From a virus: a stretch of 24,946 nucleotides of DNA. Where the stretch lies: IMG/VR virus record IMGVR_UViG_3300024324_000075, positions 1 to 24,946 of that record, one strand, 5' to 3'. The notes below the pieces were generated by a model. It was not told where the DNA came from. It saw nothing but the letters and a program-made list of their open reading frames with translations, and did not search any database. The position numbers and the translations under genes are program-made. Of this stretch, positions 1-8,419 are shown piece after piece; the stretch's first letter is position 1, and each line of letters opens with the position of its first letter.

Positions 1-683
1 AAACTTCTATCATGAGCAACTCTATCTTCTTTAGATAAACTTTCTACATTTTTAATAGTTCATCTTCTTTTGAAAAATCTTAACCAATAATCTAATCTTT
101 GGTCTTTTATCGTCATTGTGCGACAATTTATAAAAAATACTTTATTGTCTATTCATTTTCTAAATACCTCTATATCCATTTCTATAGGTTTCCTATTTTT
201 TCATAAACTATCTAATATATAATATTTTTTAGCAGTAGGAGAATAGAAATAAGTTAGAAAGTGTCATATAACTGTATGAGTAGAAGTGTCTCTAGTAATT
301 TCTTTTGTAGTAATAATTAAATCCTCATTCATATCTCTGTAAAATCTGCCTGCAAATTTTAACCCTATTCAGAAAGCATTTCAGTTTTTCAACATAGTTT
401 CAAATTGTTTTGAATATCATGATATAGTAATTAAATCTAGTTCTATCTTATATGTATCATAAATGGTTTTCTTAACCCATTTAGATATGGTATCAGCATA
501 AGCCCCCCATGAAAATAAAACCTTATCTTCTTTAGCTTTTTTTGTAGCAGCAACTAAAACTTTATTTTCTATCGTAATCCAGTACTGTATTTGAAAAATA
601 TGAGCCCATACATATAAACTACAAGAAGCTCATGTTAGTTTTTCAAGTGTTTGATTATATATAATAAAAGCTGACTTAAGCAT
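1..683 (-). CDS. Partial protein, possibly a papain/C39-like cysteine peptidase
   Basis: The start is ATG at 683 and the frame stays open to the left edge (227 codons visible), so the C-terminus is missing. TGA must be read as Gly. Near residue 25 there is a Cys in the context LTGASCSLYVWAHIF. About 120 residues later comes HTVIGHFLTYFYSP, then YYILDSLGKN. A Cys followed by His and then an Asp/Asn-Ser-x-Gly motif is the order seen in papain-like and C39-like cysteine peptidases. That is my only basis for the family, so the assignment is tentative. It lies downstream of a holin-like gene, so a role in lysis (peptidoglycan or crosslink cleavage) is possible, but a virion or prohead protease cannot be excluded. 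It starts 12 nt after the upstream HNH gene ends. No signal peptide is evident. Confidence 0.7.
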
Positions 684-694
684 AATTTAATTTA

Positions 695-1144
695 TTAATA
701 ATTAGTTTTTCATTTATTCCAAGGAATACATCATTTATTAGCTTCACTTATTTTTCTTCTATGTTCTTCTGAAAATGTTTTTCATAACATCCCATTTCTT
801 CATTTATTTTCTCTATCTTGCATATTATCTTTATGTGTTCAAATCCAAAGATTTGAAACCATATTATTTAATAGTCAGTTAATTGTCTTTTCGGAATAAT
901 GACAGACAGATAAAGAACTATCTATATCAAAATTTAAAAAAGCTTGAGCAACTAATCTATGAACAAAAAAATGTTTTTGTTTTTTATTTTTACTTAAATT
1001 AACCCTACTATATACTTTTTTTATATGAAATTTTCTTATTCTTTCTTTGTTTCTCCGCTTTCAATGTATTAAACTTTTTATCCTCCCATAACTACTAACT
1101 TGATATAATCATTCATATCATTTAATATCTTTCCATATTTCCAT
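695..1144 (-). CDS. HNH homing endonuclease with NUMOD4 and NUMOD3 motifs
   Basis: A 149-aa free-standing homing endonuclease. Residues 3-25 form a NUMOD4 motif (EIWKDIKGYEGLYQVSSYG), in which both glycines of GYEG are TGA codons. VHRLVAQAF (61-69), CH (81-82), NNMVSNLWIGT (93-103) and HKDNM (104-108) follow the HNH fold order. Residues 120-145 (GKTFSEEHRRKISEANKG) are a NUMOD3 DNA-binding motif. Such proteins cut DNA at a target site and spread by repair. The gene sits between the lysis-type genes and the partial peptidase gene. Its ATG at 1144 is preceded by AGATAAA and a structured leader (1161-1225). It has no good Shine-Dalgarno. It ends with TAA. Confidence 0.88.
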
Positions 1145-1160
1145 TTTATCTAAAATTAAA

Positions 1161-1225
1161 GCACTAATACAAGTAGGCTAGTTTGCATAGAAACCTACTC
1201 ATATTAATGCTATAATTTGCAAACT
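1161..1225 (-). promoter_or_regulatory. Predicted pseudoknot leader of the HNH gene at 1144
   Basis: On the minus-strand RNA, positions 1210-1202 (GCAUUAAUA) pair with 1169-1161 (UAUUAGUGC, one G-U). Inside that, 1199-1194 (AGUAGG) pair with 1177-1172 (CCUACU). The apical loop (1193-1178) contains UGCAAACU, the exact complement of AGUUUGCA lying upstream at 1225-1218. This creates a pseudoknot. The 3' end is followed by UUUAAUUUUAG and then the ATG at 1144. Two other HNH genes in the window have leaders of the same plan with different sequence. Confidence 0.6.
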
Positions 1226-1245
1226 ATTTAATTCTATGCTTATCT

Positions 1246-1273
1246 ATTATATACATAAATTAGTAAAAGTAAA
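1246..1273 (-). promoter_or_regulatory. Candidate promoter for the HNH cassette
   Basis: On the minus strand there is TTTACT (1273-1268), a 16-nt spacer, and a perfect TATAAT (1251-1246). It lies about 20 nt upstream of the first strand of the pseudoknot leader, in the gap between two genes. AT-rich DNA produces such matches by chance, so this is only a candidate. Confidence 0.4.
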
Positions 1274-1300
1274 TTTTGATTATACCATTTAAACATAATT

Positions 1301-1759
1301 TTATTTTAAAACATTAAAAGTATCTGTAAGTTGTATATTTCTAACTACTCAATTATGTATTTTAATATGTATATCTGATTCTATAGTACATCTTCAAATA
1401 TCTAAAGTTGGGTTAGCTGGAAATTTAACATCTATTTTAGTTAATCAATTAGTTTCTTCTAAAATTATATCATTAAATTGAAAAGCCCAATCAGGATTAA
1501 TAATTCAATTACAATATATTTTAAAATAAAAATCAGCTATTGTATTAATTCTACTATCTCTATATGAATATAATAATTGAAAATCGTCTGACTTTGAAAC
1601 ATCTTGAAAATCTAATTTTTCAAATTTAATAAAATTATTTATAGGAGCATAATGATAATAAATATGTTCTATACTATACATAAAGAAAGTAATAACACTT
1701 CATATTATTAACCATAATCCTATATTTAGAATATTATGAGTTACTTTTTCTTTCATCAT
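1301..1759 (-). CDS. Membrane-anchored protein of unknown function next to holin-like gene
   Basis: A 152-aa protein. It begins MMKEKVTHN, followed by one hydrophobic helix at about residues 10-28 (ILNIGLWLIIGSVITFF). The remainder is a soluble domain with few glycines (CNGIINPDWAFQFNDI and ILEETNGLTKIDVKFPAN are recognisable stretches). The ATG at 1759 overlaps the end of the upstream holin-like gene by 19 nt, which suggests translational coupling. One N-terminal helix plus an extracytoplasmic-type domain beside a holin-like gene could suit a lysis accessory protein. I do not recognise the family. It ends with TAA, followed by about 157 nt of non-coding DNA. Confidence 0.75.
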
Positions 1760-2028
1760 GCAATTTTAGATAGTAAACTTTCTGTAAATTCTTTAGATAC
1801 TTCAATTCATAAAATAACTGCAGCACTTCCACTTCAAACTATATCAAATATCATAGGAACTTCTAATCAATTTAAAAATCAATATAAATGCATTCATAAC
1901 CATACTATAAAAAATACACTTCAAAATACTTCTTGTCTTTTTAATGTTATTTTTTTATTTGTAATTACTCAGACTATAAATCATATTATAAATCATAGAA
2001 GAATCAATATTATTTGCTCAATAGTCAT
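1741..2028 (-). CDS. Holin-like small membrane protein
   Basis: A 95-aa protein with a hydrophobic helix at about residues 4-23 (EQIILILLGFIIGFIVGVIT), a basic stretch (NKKITLKRQ), then further hydrophobic segments at about 33-45 and 52-70 (the latter containing GSGSAAVILGIEV). It finishes with the charged tail KIAGGKKK. The size, two to three membrane segments and lysine-rich C-terminus are typical of phage holins, which permeabilise the membrane at lysis. The family was inferred from topology, not from a specific motif. It follows the DUF1353 gene by 3 nt and overlaps the next gene. Confidence 0.65.
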
Positions 2029-2031
2029 TTG

Positions 2032-2430
2032 TTATTTAGTTATATTATATCCTTTCCCCCAAGCTACCCACCCTCAAATTCTTACTCAAAGATAATACAT
2101 AACCCTCTTTAATATAAATACATTACATAATTTTAGTATATTGTAAAATAAATCATCACAATCTACTCTTTCTTTTGTCTTAGTAGAATATAGATAATCA
2201 TGGATAACGGCACCGATTAATGTATCTGTAGCCATAGGAGTACCTATAATATAAAACACTCTTGGAATAGAAGCTCAGTTAAATATGAATCACTTAGGAA
2301 TATTTATAGTAGGTCATTCTCATTTAGTAATAATATAATATGTAAAATTTTCTAATAATACCCATTTATTTCTTCAAATAGGAGATATTTGTAATCTTTC
2401 ATATATTGATATTAAAGCTTCTCTTTCCAT
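2032..2430 (-). CDS. DUF1353 family phage protein
   Basis: A 132-aa protein matching the DUF1353 pattern: GFIFNGASIPRVFYIIG in the first half, then GAVIHDYLYSTK, then a C-terminal YYLGVRIGGWVAWGKGY. The family is common near tail and lysis genes of tailed phages, and its biochemical role is not established. Several of the conserved glycines (for example in PKGFIFNGAS and VRIGGW) are TGA codons, which supports the Gly reading. The ATG at 2430 follows the glycine-rich tail protein by 24 nt. There is no Shine-Dalgarno. It ends with TAA at 2032. Confidence 0.82.
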
Positions 2431-2454
2431 TATATTATTATTAATTTAAAATTA

Positions 2455-3309
2455 TTACATTGGAAACATAAAAAATCCAGCACTAGTATTTCAAGAACCT
2501 GCTGCTTCAACAGCTGTAAAAGTTCAACTAGAAGTAAATGTATGTATTGTTTGTCCTAATACTGTAGTAATAGTTCCTCCTGTACTATCAGTTGAAACTC
2601 AATCACTTCAATCGGTAGCGTAAGAAATTATGATTATTCAATTTCAACCATCTCATCAAGTTCCTCAATTATATCAAGCCCCTCATCCACCTCATCATAA
2701 TCAATCAGTTCAAGCACTTCAATTTCAATCATTTAAGTGATTTCAATTTCATCATCATCCATTACCTCAATCTCAAGCTATAGAAGTGCTAAATGAAGCT
2801 CATCAACCTCATCATCAACCTCAATAGAAAGTACTACTTCACGATATTGAATTGGCTATTCAATTTCAACCATCTCACGATTGAGCCGCATCTCAAGTTC
2901 ATCAAACAGCTCAAGCTCATCATCAACCTCAAGGTGACCAAGTATTACCTACGCCATCAAAAAATGCAACTCATCAATTATATCATTCTCAACTTATTCA
3001 AGTTCAAAATGCTCAAGTTTCAGGAGCAGCTCATCAACCACTACCTCAATTTTTTCAAGTAACACCATCAAAATATCCTCAACCTCATCAACCACTAGTA
3101 GATATACTATTAAAAGAGGAATTAGTTCAGTTAATACCTTGTGCAGAAGCTGTTCATCAATTTCATCAAGTTCATACTGTTACTGTAAGAGCTCCAAATG
3201 ATATTGAAGAAGAAGCTTCATATTTTAATCAACCAGCTCATCCTCAACCTCACATAGATCCTCAACCTCAACCTCATCAAGATATTATTAATGCTTTTAC
3301 ATTAGCCAT
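2455..3309 (-). CDS. Glycine-rich tail/adhesin protein with about 70 TGA codons
   Basis: A 284-aa protein built of glycine runs: an N-terminal LIISGGGGGG, repeated GGGGAGG, GDGGNG and GGGG(N/A)G blocks, STFYGGGGGGGASF in the middle, then GGTGGDGGNGIIIISYATDG. That last motif is characteristic of phage glycine-rich tail-tip or receptor-binding modules. A short C-terminal domain (TITTVLGQTIHTFTSSGTF) follows. I counted 69 TGA codons, often two or three in a row beside GGT/GGA. Read as Trp they would give an implausible Trp-Gly polymer. Read as Gly they rebuild a known protein type. It lies directly after the 1042-aa tail fibre gene, so it is probably a receptor-binding tip or fibre partner. Confidence 0.85.
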
Positions 3310-3331
3310 AATATTTTATTTAAGAAATAAA

Positions 3332-6300
3332 TTATGCTACTCATACACATCTCCATTTTGAAGTAACTGTATTCCAAGCAAATACTACATCTAATCTTGT
3401 ACTTATTACTGTTGTACTTGGCAATGTAACTGTAGAACTTTCAAAACTAGCTCCCCAAGTTATTGCTCTTGCTGTTCAATTATCAGTAATATCGACTCTT
3501 AACATATCTCATTCTACTGGAGTTCCTGAAAGATTAGTAGTAAATGATGTTATTGCTTGCGCTAATCATACAATATGTACCACATCTGTATTATCAGTAT
3601 TTATTGTAGGAATAGCTGCTTGTGTAATTGTGGGAGCTCTTTTTGTGTTTCTCTTATTAGTTACTGTAACAGTATTAGTTAGTGTACTAAAATCATCATC
3701 AGATAAAGCTATATTAAATTGAGCTGTTGTTCAAGTCAATGTATTGCTTGTAAGATTAATAGTTTTAGTAGTTAATGTAGCTGTAGCACTATTTTTTGTA
3801 GCATCACTAGTATTATCTACATTTCATAATCAAACATTTGTTGCAGTTACTGAATGTGGATTAGTAGTTGTATCTGCTATATGTGAATCTATTTGAGCGT
3901 GTGAGTTAGTTCAAACATCTGATAATCAAGTATGCGACCTATTAGTAATTTGTGTAATATTGTCTAAAGTAATATCATTTGGAACTTGTGCATCTGTAAC
4001 AGCTCAACCTAAACTAGATAAAGTTAAGTTTGCTTCAACAACATCAACATCAACTTCATCATTTCAAGTATCATCTGTTATTGTAATTTTAGAACTTCAA
4101 GCATTTAATTTCTTAAATTCTAGATCTACTCAAGTTTTTTGTTTAAATACTCAAACTCAAGCAGTTCAAACATTAGAAGCAGTATTAGTTTCTCAACCTC
4201 AAGCTGTAGGTAAGTTTCAAACTTGTACCATTTTCTTGTTATTGGCATCAGCGCTATCTTCTATAATTATCATATCTCAAATTACAGGAGTTCATTTTTC
4301 TGTAATTACTGATATTTCAGCAGCTACATTATCATGGATAGCATTTGTATCTGTTGTACCAAAACTTAAATTATCTATAGTGTCTAATGCTTTTTGTACA
4401 TCAGTATCAGCAGCACTTAGATTATTATTAAAGTTTGTTATATCTGTTTCAGTATTTAATGCTGAATTATCTATAAATTCTAAAGCTGTTTCTCAAGCAT
4501 TAGCTTGTAATATTTTATTAGCTTGTCATACATAACTACTAGGTACATCTGAAAGTGCTGTAAAATCTGTTACTCATCAACCACCTCAACCTCATCAAGC
4601 TATAGTATTAGGTATTTTACCTCTTAAATCTTGTGTATCTATTAATACATTTTCATTACTTTTAAGTGTAAATGTGAATCTAGCTATTAGGAATCAAACA
4701 GTAGTATAAAGGGCAGGAATATCATATACAGACTGATTATCTGCATCATTTACTGCATCTGTAGGAGAAGCAAAAGCATAACTACCTGTAGGTAAATTAG
4801 CCATTAAATGACAAGTCGTTCAAGTCTTATTTTGTATTCCCCAAACTACTATTGAATAAGAAGTATTGTTTAAACTTACTCATAAAGCATCTAATTGTTC
4901 AGCTCATAGATTTGTAACTTCTTTAAAAGCTGTAGTAGAGTCATTAACTATATGTAATGTATCTCAACTAGCCATATCTAAAGCTGGAAATACTTGGTCG
5001 TGTAATTGATAAACTACTCAAGAAGTATTTGCTATTGTTACTGTATCAGGTGTTCAAGTTCAAGTTCAAACTATAGCAGCACTTCAAGCAGCTCAACTTC
5101 TCCATTTTGGTGGCTCAAGTCTAAGCCTTTCTGATATATGTAATAAATGCCCATTATCTCAATCTGATTTTATATGATCATTTACATTTTGATTAACTAA
5201 TGCTCAATCAGTAACTGTTGCTGTAGCACTTCTAACTACTATATAAGCAACTTTAATATGTTCAGAAGCAGGAAAATCTGTTGTACTAACTGTTAGTACT
5301 TTAGTAGATAATGGAATATATATATAATTTTCTTGTGGATTAGTGTCAGTTCATTGTGTAAGAGTGATAGTTAAAGCAGGAGTTACATCTAATATAGTTA
5401 ATCCATCAGAAAAAATCATAGTTAAATCATTTGTAAGATCTGCATTTACTAAACTACCTGTAATAGTAGCACCATCAGAAGCTATAGTAAATTTTAAACT
5501 TTCTCTAAAACTTCAATCAAAAGCATCATTAAAAGTGTTTGATACAAAAGTTGTTTGATTTACTCAAATTGTTCAATCAGCAGCGGCAGTTTCTACTATA
5601 CCCATTTCTATTGAATAGTTTGGAAATACAGGCTTTGTTTGAGTAAATTCTCAAGCATTTGTTGGAGATATATATATTGGCTCTCAAGCGGTAAACAAAG
5701 ATGTATCTACCCCTCTTACTTTACCAAATATAGTCATTGCTCAAACTCATCATATAGCAACTTCTGTCGTAGTCATAAATATAACTCAACTAATATTATC
5801 TACTAAATCAGCTTGTGCTAATACGAATCAAGTAGGAGATGGTTTTACGAAACTTCAGTTAGGTATTATACTACCTGTAGTATTAGTAAAAACATTACCT
5901 AATTCTTGTCAAAGTTGTATTGAATTTCATAAATCAGTATCTAAATCTAATGTATGGTCTGCTGCACTCCATCTAAGTCTTCAATCTGTGTGTGTAGTCG
6001 AAGCAGGAGTTAAATCAAAATCAGCACTTTCAATATTCTGTAATATTCAAGTATCTGTTTCAGTAACTACTCAATTATCTACTACTGTTCAAGTTGTAGA
6101 ATCAAATCTAACTAAAGCATTATCTGTAGCACTAGCAGGTCATAATGTTGAGCCATCTAGTTTAATTTCATCAGTAGTCGTAAATGATGCTGTAGTAGCA
6201 TCTAAAACAGCTTTATTACTATGTGTATGTCTAGCTGAAGTATTTGCTGCTACATCAGTATTTGCAGAAACTTTAACTTCAGTATAATATTCATTAGTTC

Positions 6301-6460
6301 ATTCTGATAGATCAGAAGTTGTCTTATCTCAGAATATAGTAGTTCATACTTCTGTAATTGTAGCGTCTTTTAAAGCATTAGAATCTGCTGAATCTGCTAA
6401 TGGTAATATATCTCATCATACAGGTGTCTTACCTGTAGTATCTGTTGGGAAAATAGTCAT
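3332..6460 (-). CDS. Large tail fibre / host-specificity protein
   Basis: A 1042-aa beta-rich protein high in Thr, Ser, Asp, Asn and Gly. It has collagen- or collar-like recurring phrases: LTMIFSDGLTILDVTPALTI, YIPLSTKVLTVST, and HIKVAYIVVRSATATVTDGA. A run of eight glycines (NTIAGGGGGGGG) comes about two thirds along, followed by VTDFTALSDVPSSYVGQANK and LQANAGETALEFIDNS. The C-terminus (LSGTPVEGDMLRVDITDNG, ITWGASFESS, KWRCVGVA) resembles the fibre-end modules of many phage tail proteins. It probably forms the trimeric fibre that binds the host surface. It is the largest gene in the window. Many glycines are TGA codons. The start is ATG at 6460 and the stop is TAA. Confidence 0.8.
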
Positions 6461-6482
6461 AGTTTTTATATTAGAAATTATT

Positions 6483-6650
6483 TTATGCCCAAGTAGTAGT
6501 AATTTTTGGTACTAAATTATCAGTTCATCAAGATATAATTTGTATATCAACTCAATCAACATCTTGTATCTGTATTCAATCAACATCTTCAAAAGCTGTA
6601 ACTCATATAAATCTTGGTCTATCCCATTCTGTTATTATTGGTGTTCTCAT
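6483..6650 (-). CDS. Small conserved-looking structural-region protein, 55 aa
   Basis: A 55-aa protein starting MRTPIITEWDRPRFIGVTAF. It contains a short internal near-repeat (GIQIQDVDG then GVDIQII) and ends in TTTWA. It fits tightly between the 578-aa virion protein (23 nt before) and the tail fibre (23 nt after), in the same reading direction, and uses TGA for several Gly residues. I do not recognise the family. Its place suggests a minor virion protein or fibre attachment or assembly factor. Confidence 0.6.
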
Positions 6651-6672
6651 AATAAGTATAATTAAAAATTAA

Positions 6673-8409
6673 TTAATTTCAATTCAATTCCTCTCAAACT
6701 TGAGAAGTTCATATTACTCATGCTTTTTGTAAAAGGTTTTGTATATCTATATCTCATCTTCAATAAATTTGTTTAATCATTTTATTTAATAAAGTATTTG
6801 GATCTCTCATCTTTTCTATTATTTTTACAACTAATGCAGTTTTACTTGCGGCTGTAATTTCTCATCTAGCAGCTTGTCATAATGCAGAAAAAAATCAAAA
6901 TTGTGAAACTATATCATTTCAACTATCTCTTATTTCTTGTGCTACTTTAGCATAAAGAGGTTCTTTTATATTAGAAATTGCAGCATATTCTCTTTTAAAT
7001 CCTTTAACTCATTCTCATACTTTTCATAAAAGTTCCTCTAATTGATTTCAAAGTCTAGTGTTAATTTCTGTAAGGAAAGATTTATTTAATCATTTTGGCG
7101 CTCATTCTCTCAATTCCGTTGCTACTACTCTTTTTAAATCTTCTATTTCTTGAAAAGTTAATTTTTGAGTTTCTCTATTTTTCCAATAATTAACTAATCC
7201 CTCAAAGGCTTCTTCTGTTTCTTTAGTTTGTCCAATTCATGCTCATGTCCTTTGTCATGCTACTTTTGGATCTATTTTATTAAGAATATCATCAGTAATT
7301 CAAGTTAATTGTACAGTTCATGAATCTCAAGCTTTTGCTAATATAGGATTAATATTTTTAGTATAAATATCTTGTTGTCTTTTATTTAATACTTCAAATA
7401 ATTCAAGTCTAGTTGTTGGTTTATCTCAAGTTGCTTTAATTGAATCTAAAACAATTTCAGCATCTTTTTTTACATTTCAAGCACCTAAGTTCTTTAATTG
7501 ACTAGGTTTTAATCATGTTATTTTTCTTAACATATCTACAGGACTTCAAGCTCATACAATTTTAGCTATTCATCAAATAAATGGATTTACTACAGCTCAC
7601 ACAGTTAATCACTCTTTAGTAACTTCTCATTCAGTAACAGCCTCAAATTGAGCCACTTGTCAAGCTCATGTAACAGCTGATTTTAATATATTTCATACTT
7701 TTGGAATATTTCAAATAAGTTCCATTCACTTACTTATTAATGGAGCTTTTCATGCTGGAGTTGGAGTAAAAGCTAATCAATATTTAGCTAAGGTTCATCA
7801 TAATTTAGTTTCTAATCATTCAGGATTTTTAGTAAATTCTTGCTGTATAGCTTCTTTTGTTTCTAGTCATATAGATTTTAATTCATCTCATAATCATTCT
7901 GATTCTTTTGGAGTTAATAAGTCAGCTCAAAATCATAATAAATTTCATACTACTTCAAATCATGTTGATAATGCTCAAATTTTTACATCAGATGGTCTAA
8001 CAACATCTATTACTTTTTCTCATATAGTTTCTCTCCCTGGAATATCAAAAACTGGGGTTTCTTCTATTGTAGTTATAGTTCATAATTCTTCATCAATATC
8101 TATACCTTCTATAGTAAATCCTTTAGATTTATATGAATTTAATAATCAATCAAATATTTCATCATCTGACATTTCTCAAAATTTTCAAGAAGCTTTAGCA
8201 TTATTAAAAGACTCTTGAAATTGCTCTTGAGTTCTTGAGTTAGATTGTTGAGTTTGTATTTGTTGGTCTATGTCTGCATCAATAGCTCATGTATCTACTC
8301 CTAATTTTTGCAAATTAGCAGGAGTAAATTTTTGGTCTTCCTGTTTTTGTCCAGGAAAAGTACCAAATTGTCATTGAGCAAATGCTTGTTGAAAAGTTCT
8401 TTCAGGCAT
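6673..8409 (-). CDS. Putative internal virion / DNA-ejection protein, 578 aa
   Basis: A 578-aa protein with a Gln-rich N-terminus (TFQQAFAQGQFGTFPGQ, then a QQIQTQQSNSRTQEQFQ stretch). The middle is Gly/Ala-rich and moderately hydrophobic (KIGALSTGFEVVGNLLGFGAD, GLTVGAVVNPFIGGIAKIVGAG). The C-terminal half is long, helical and charged (NYWKNRETQKLTFQEIEDLK, LREGAPKGLNKSF). Amphipathic, glycine-rich central segments between helical domains are seen in podoviral internal or ejection proteins. That is an inference from composition and gene order, since no motif was recognised. It follows the 980-aa protein by 10 nt and has a high density of TGA glycines. The start is ATG at 8409, with upstream AATTAATTAATT instead of a Shine-Dalgarno. 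Confidence 0.65.
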
Positions 8410-8419
8410 AATTAATTAA

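Noticed and set aside
1240-1296. 18-aa minus-strand frame between the membrane-protein gene and the HNH leader
   Set aside because: It is too short to judge and overlaps the candidate promoter with TATAAT.
1736-2095. 119-aa plus-strand frame with hydrophobic stretches
   Set aside because: It is antisense to the holin-like and DUF1353 genes, whose minus-strand reading has recognisable motifs.
2470-3300. Tandem tcatcaacctcaacc-type DNA repeats, possibly a CRISPR or minisatellite
   Set aside because: Spacing is irregular and the repeats are explained by Gly-TGA codon runs of the glycine-rich protein on the minus strand.
3960-4535. 191-aa open frame on the plus strand, Ser/Val/Thr-rich
   Set aside because: It lies wholly antisense to the 1042-aa tail fibre gene and exists because the repetitive Thr/Ala/Gly codons of that gene lack stops on the opposite strand. 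The same applies to plus-strand frames at 5343, 5988, 9078 and 12603.
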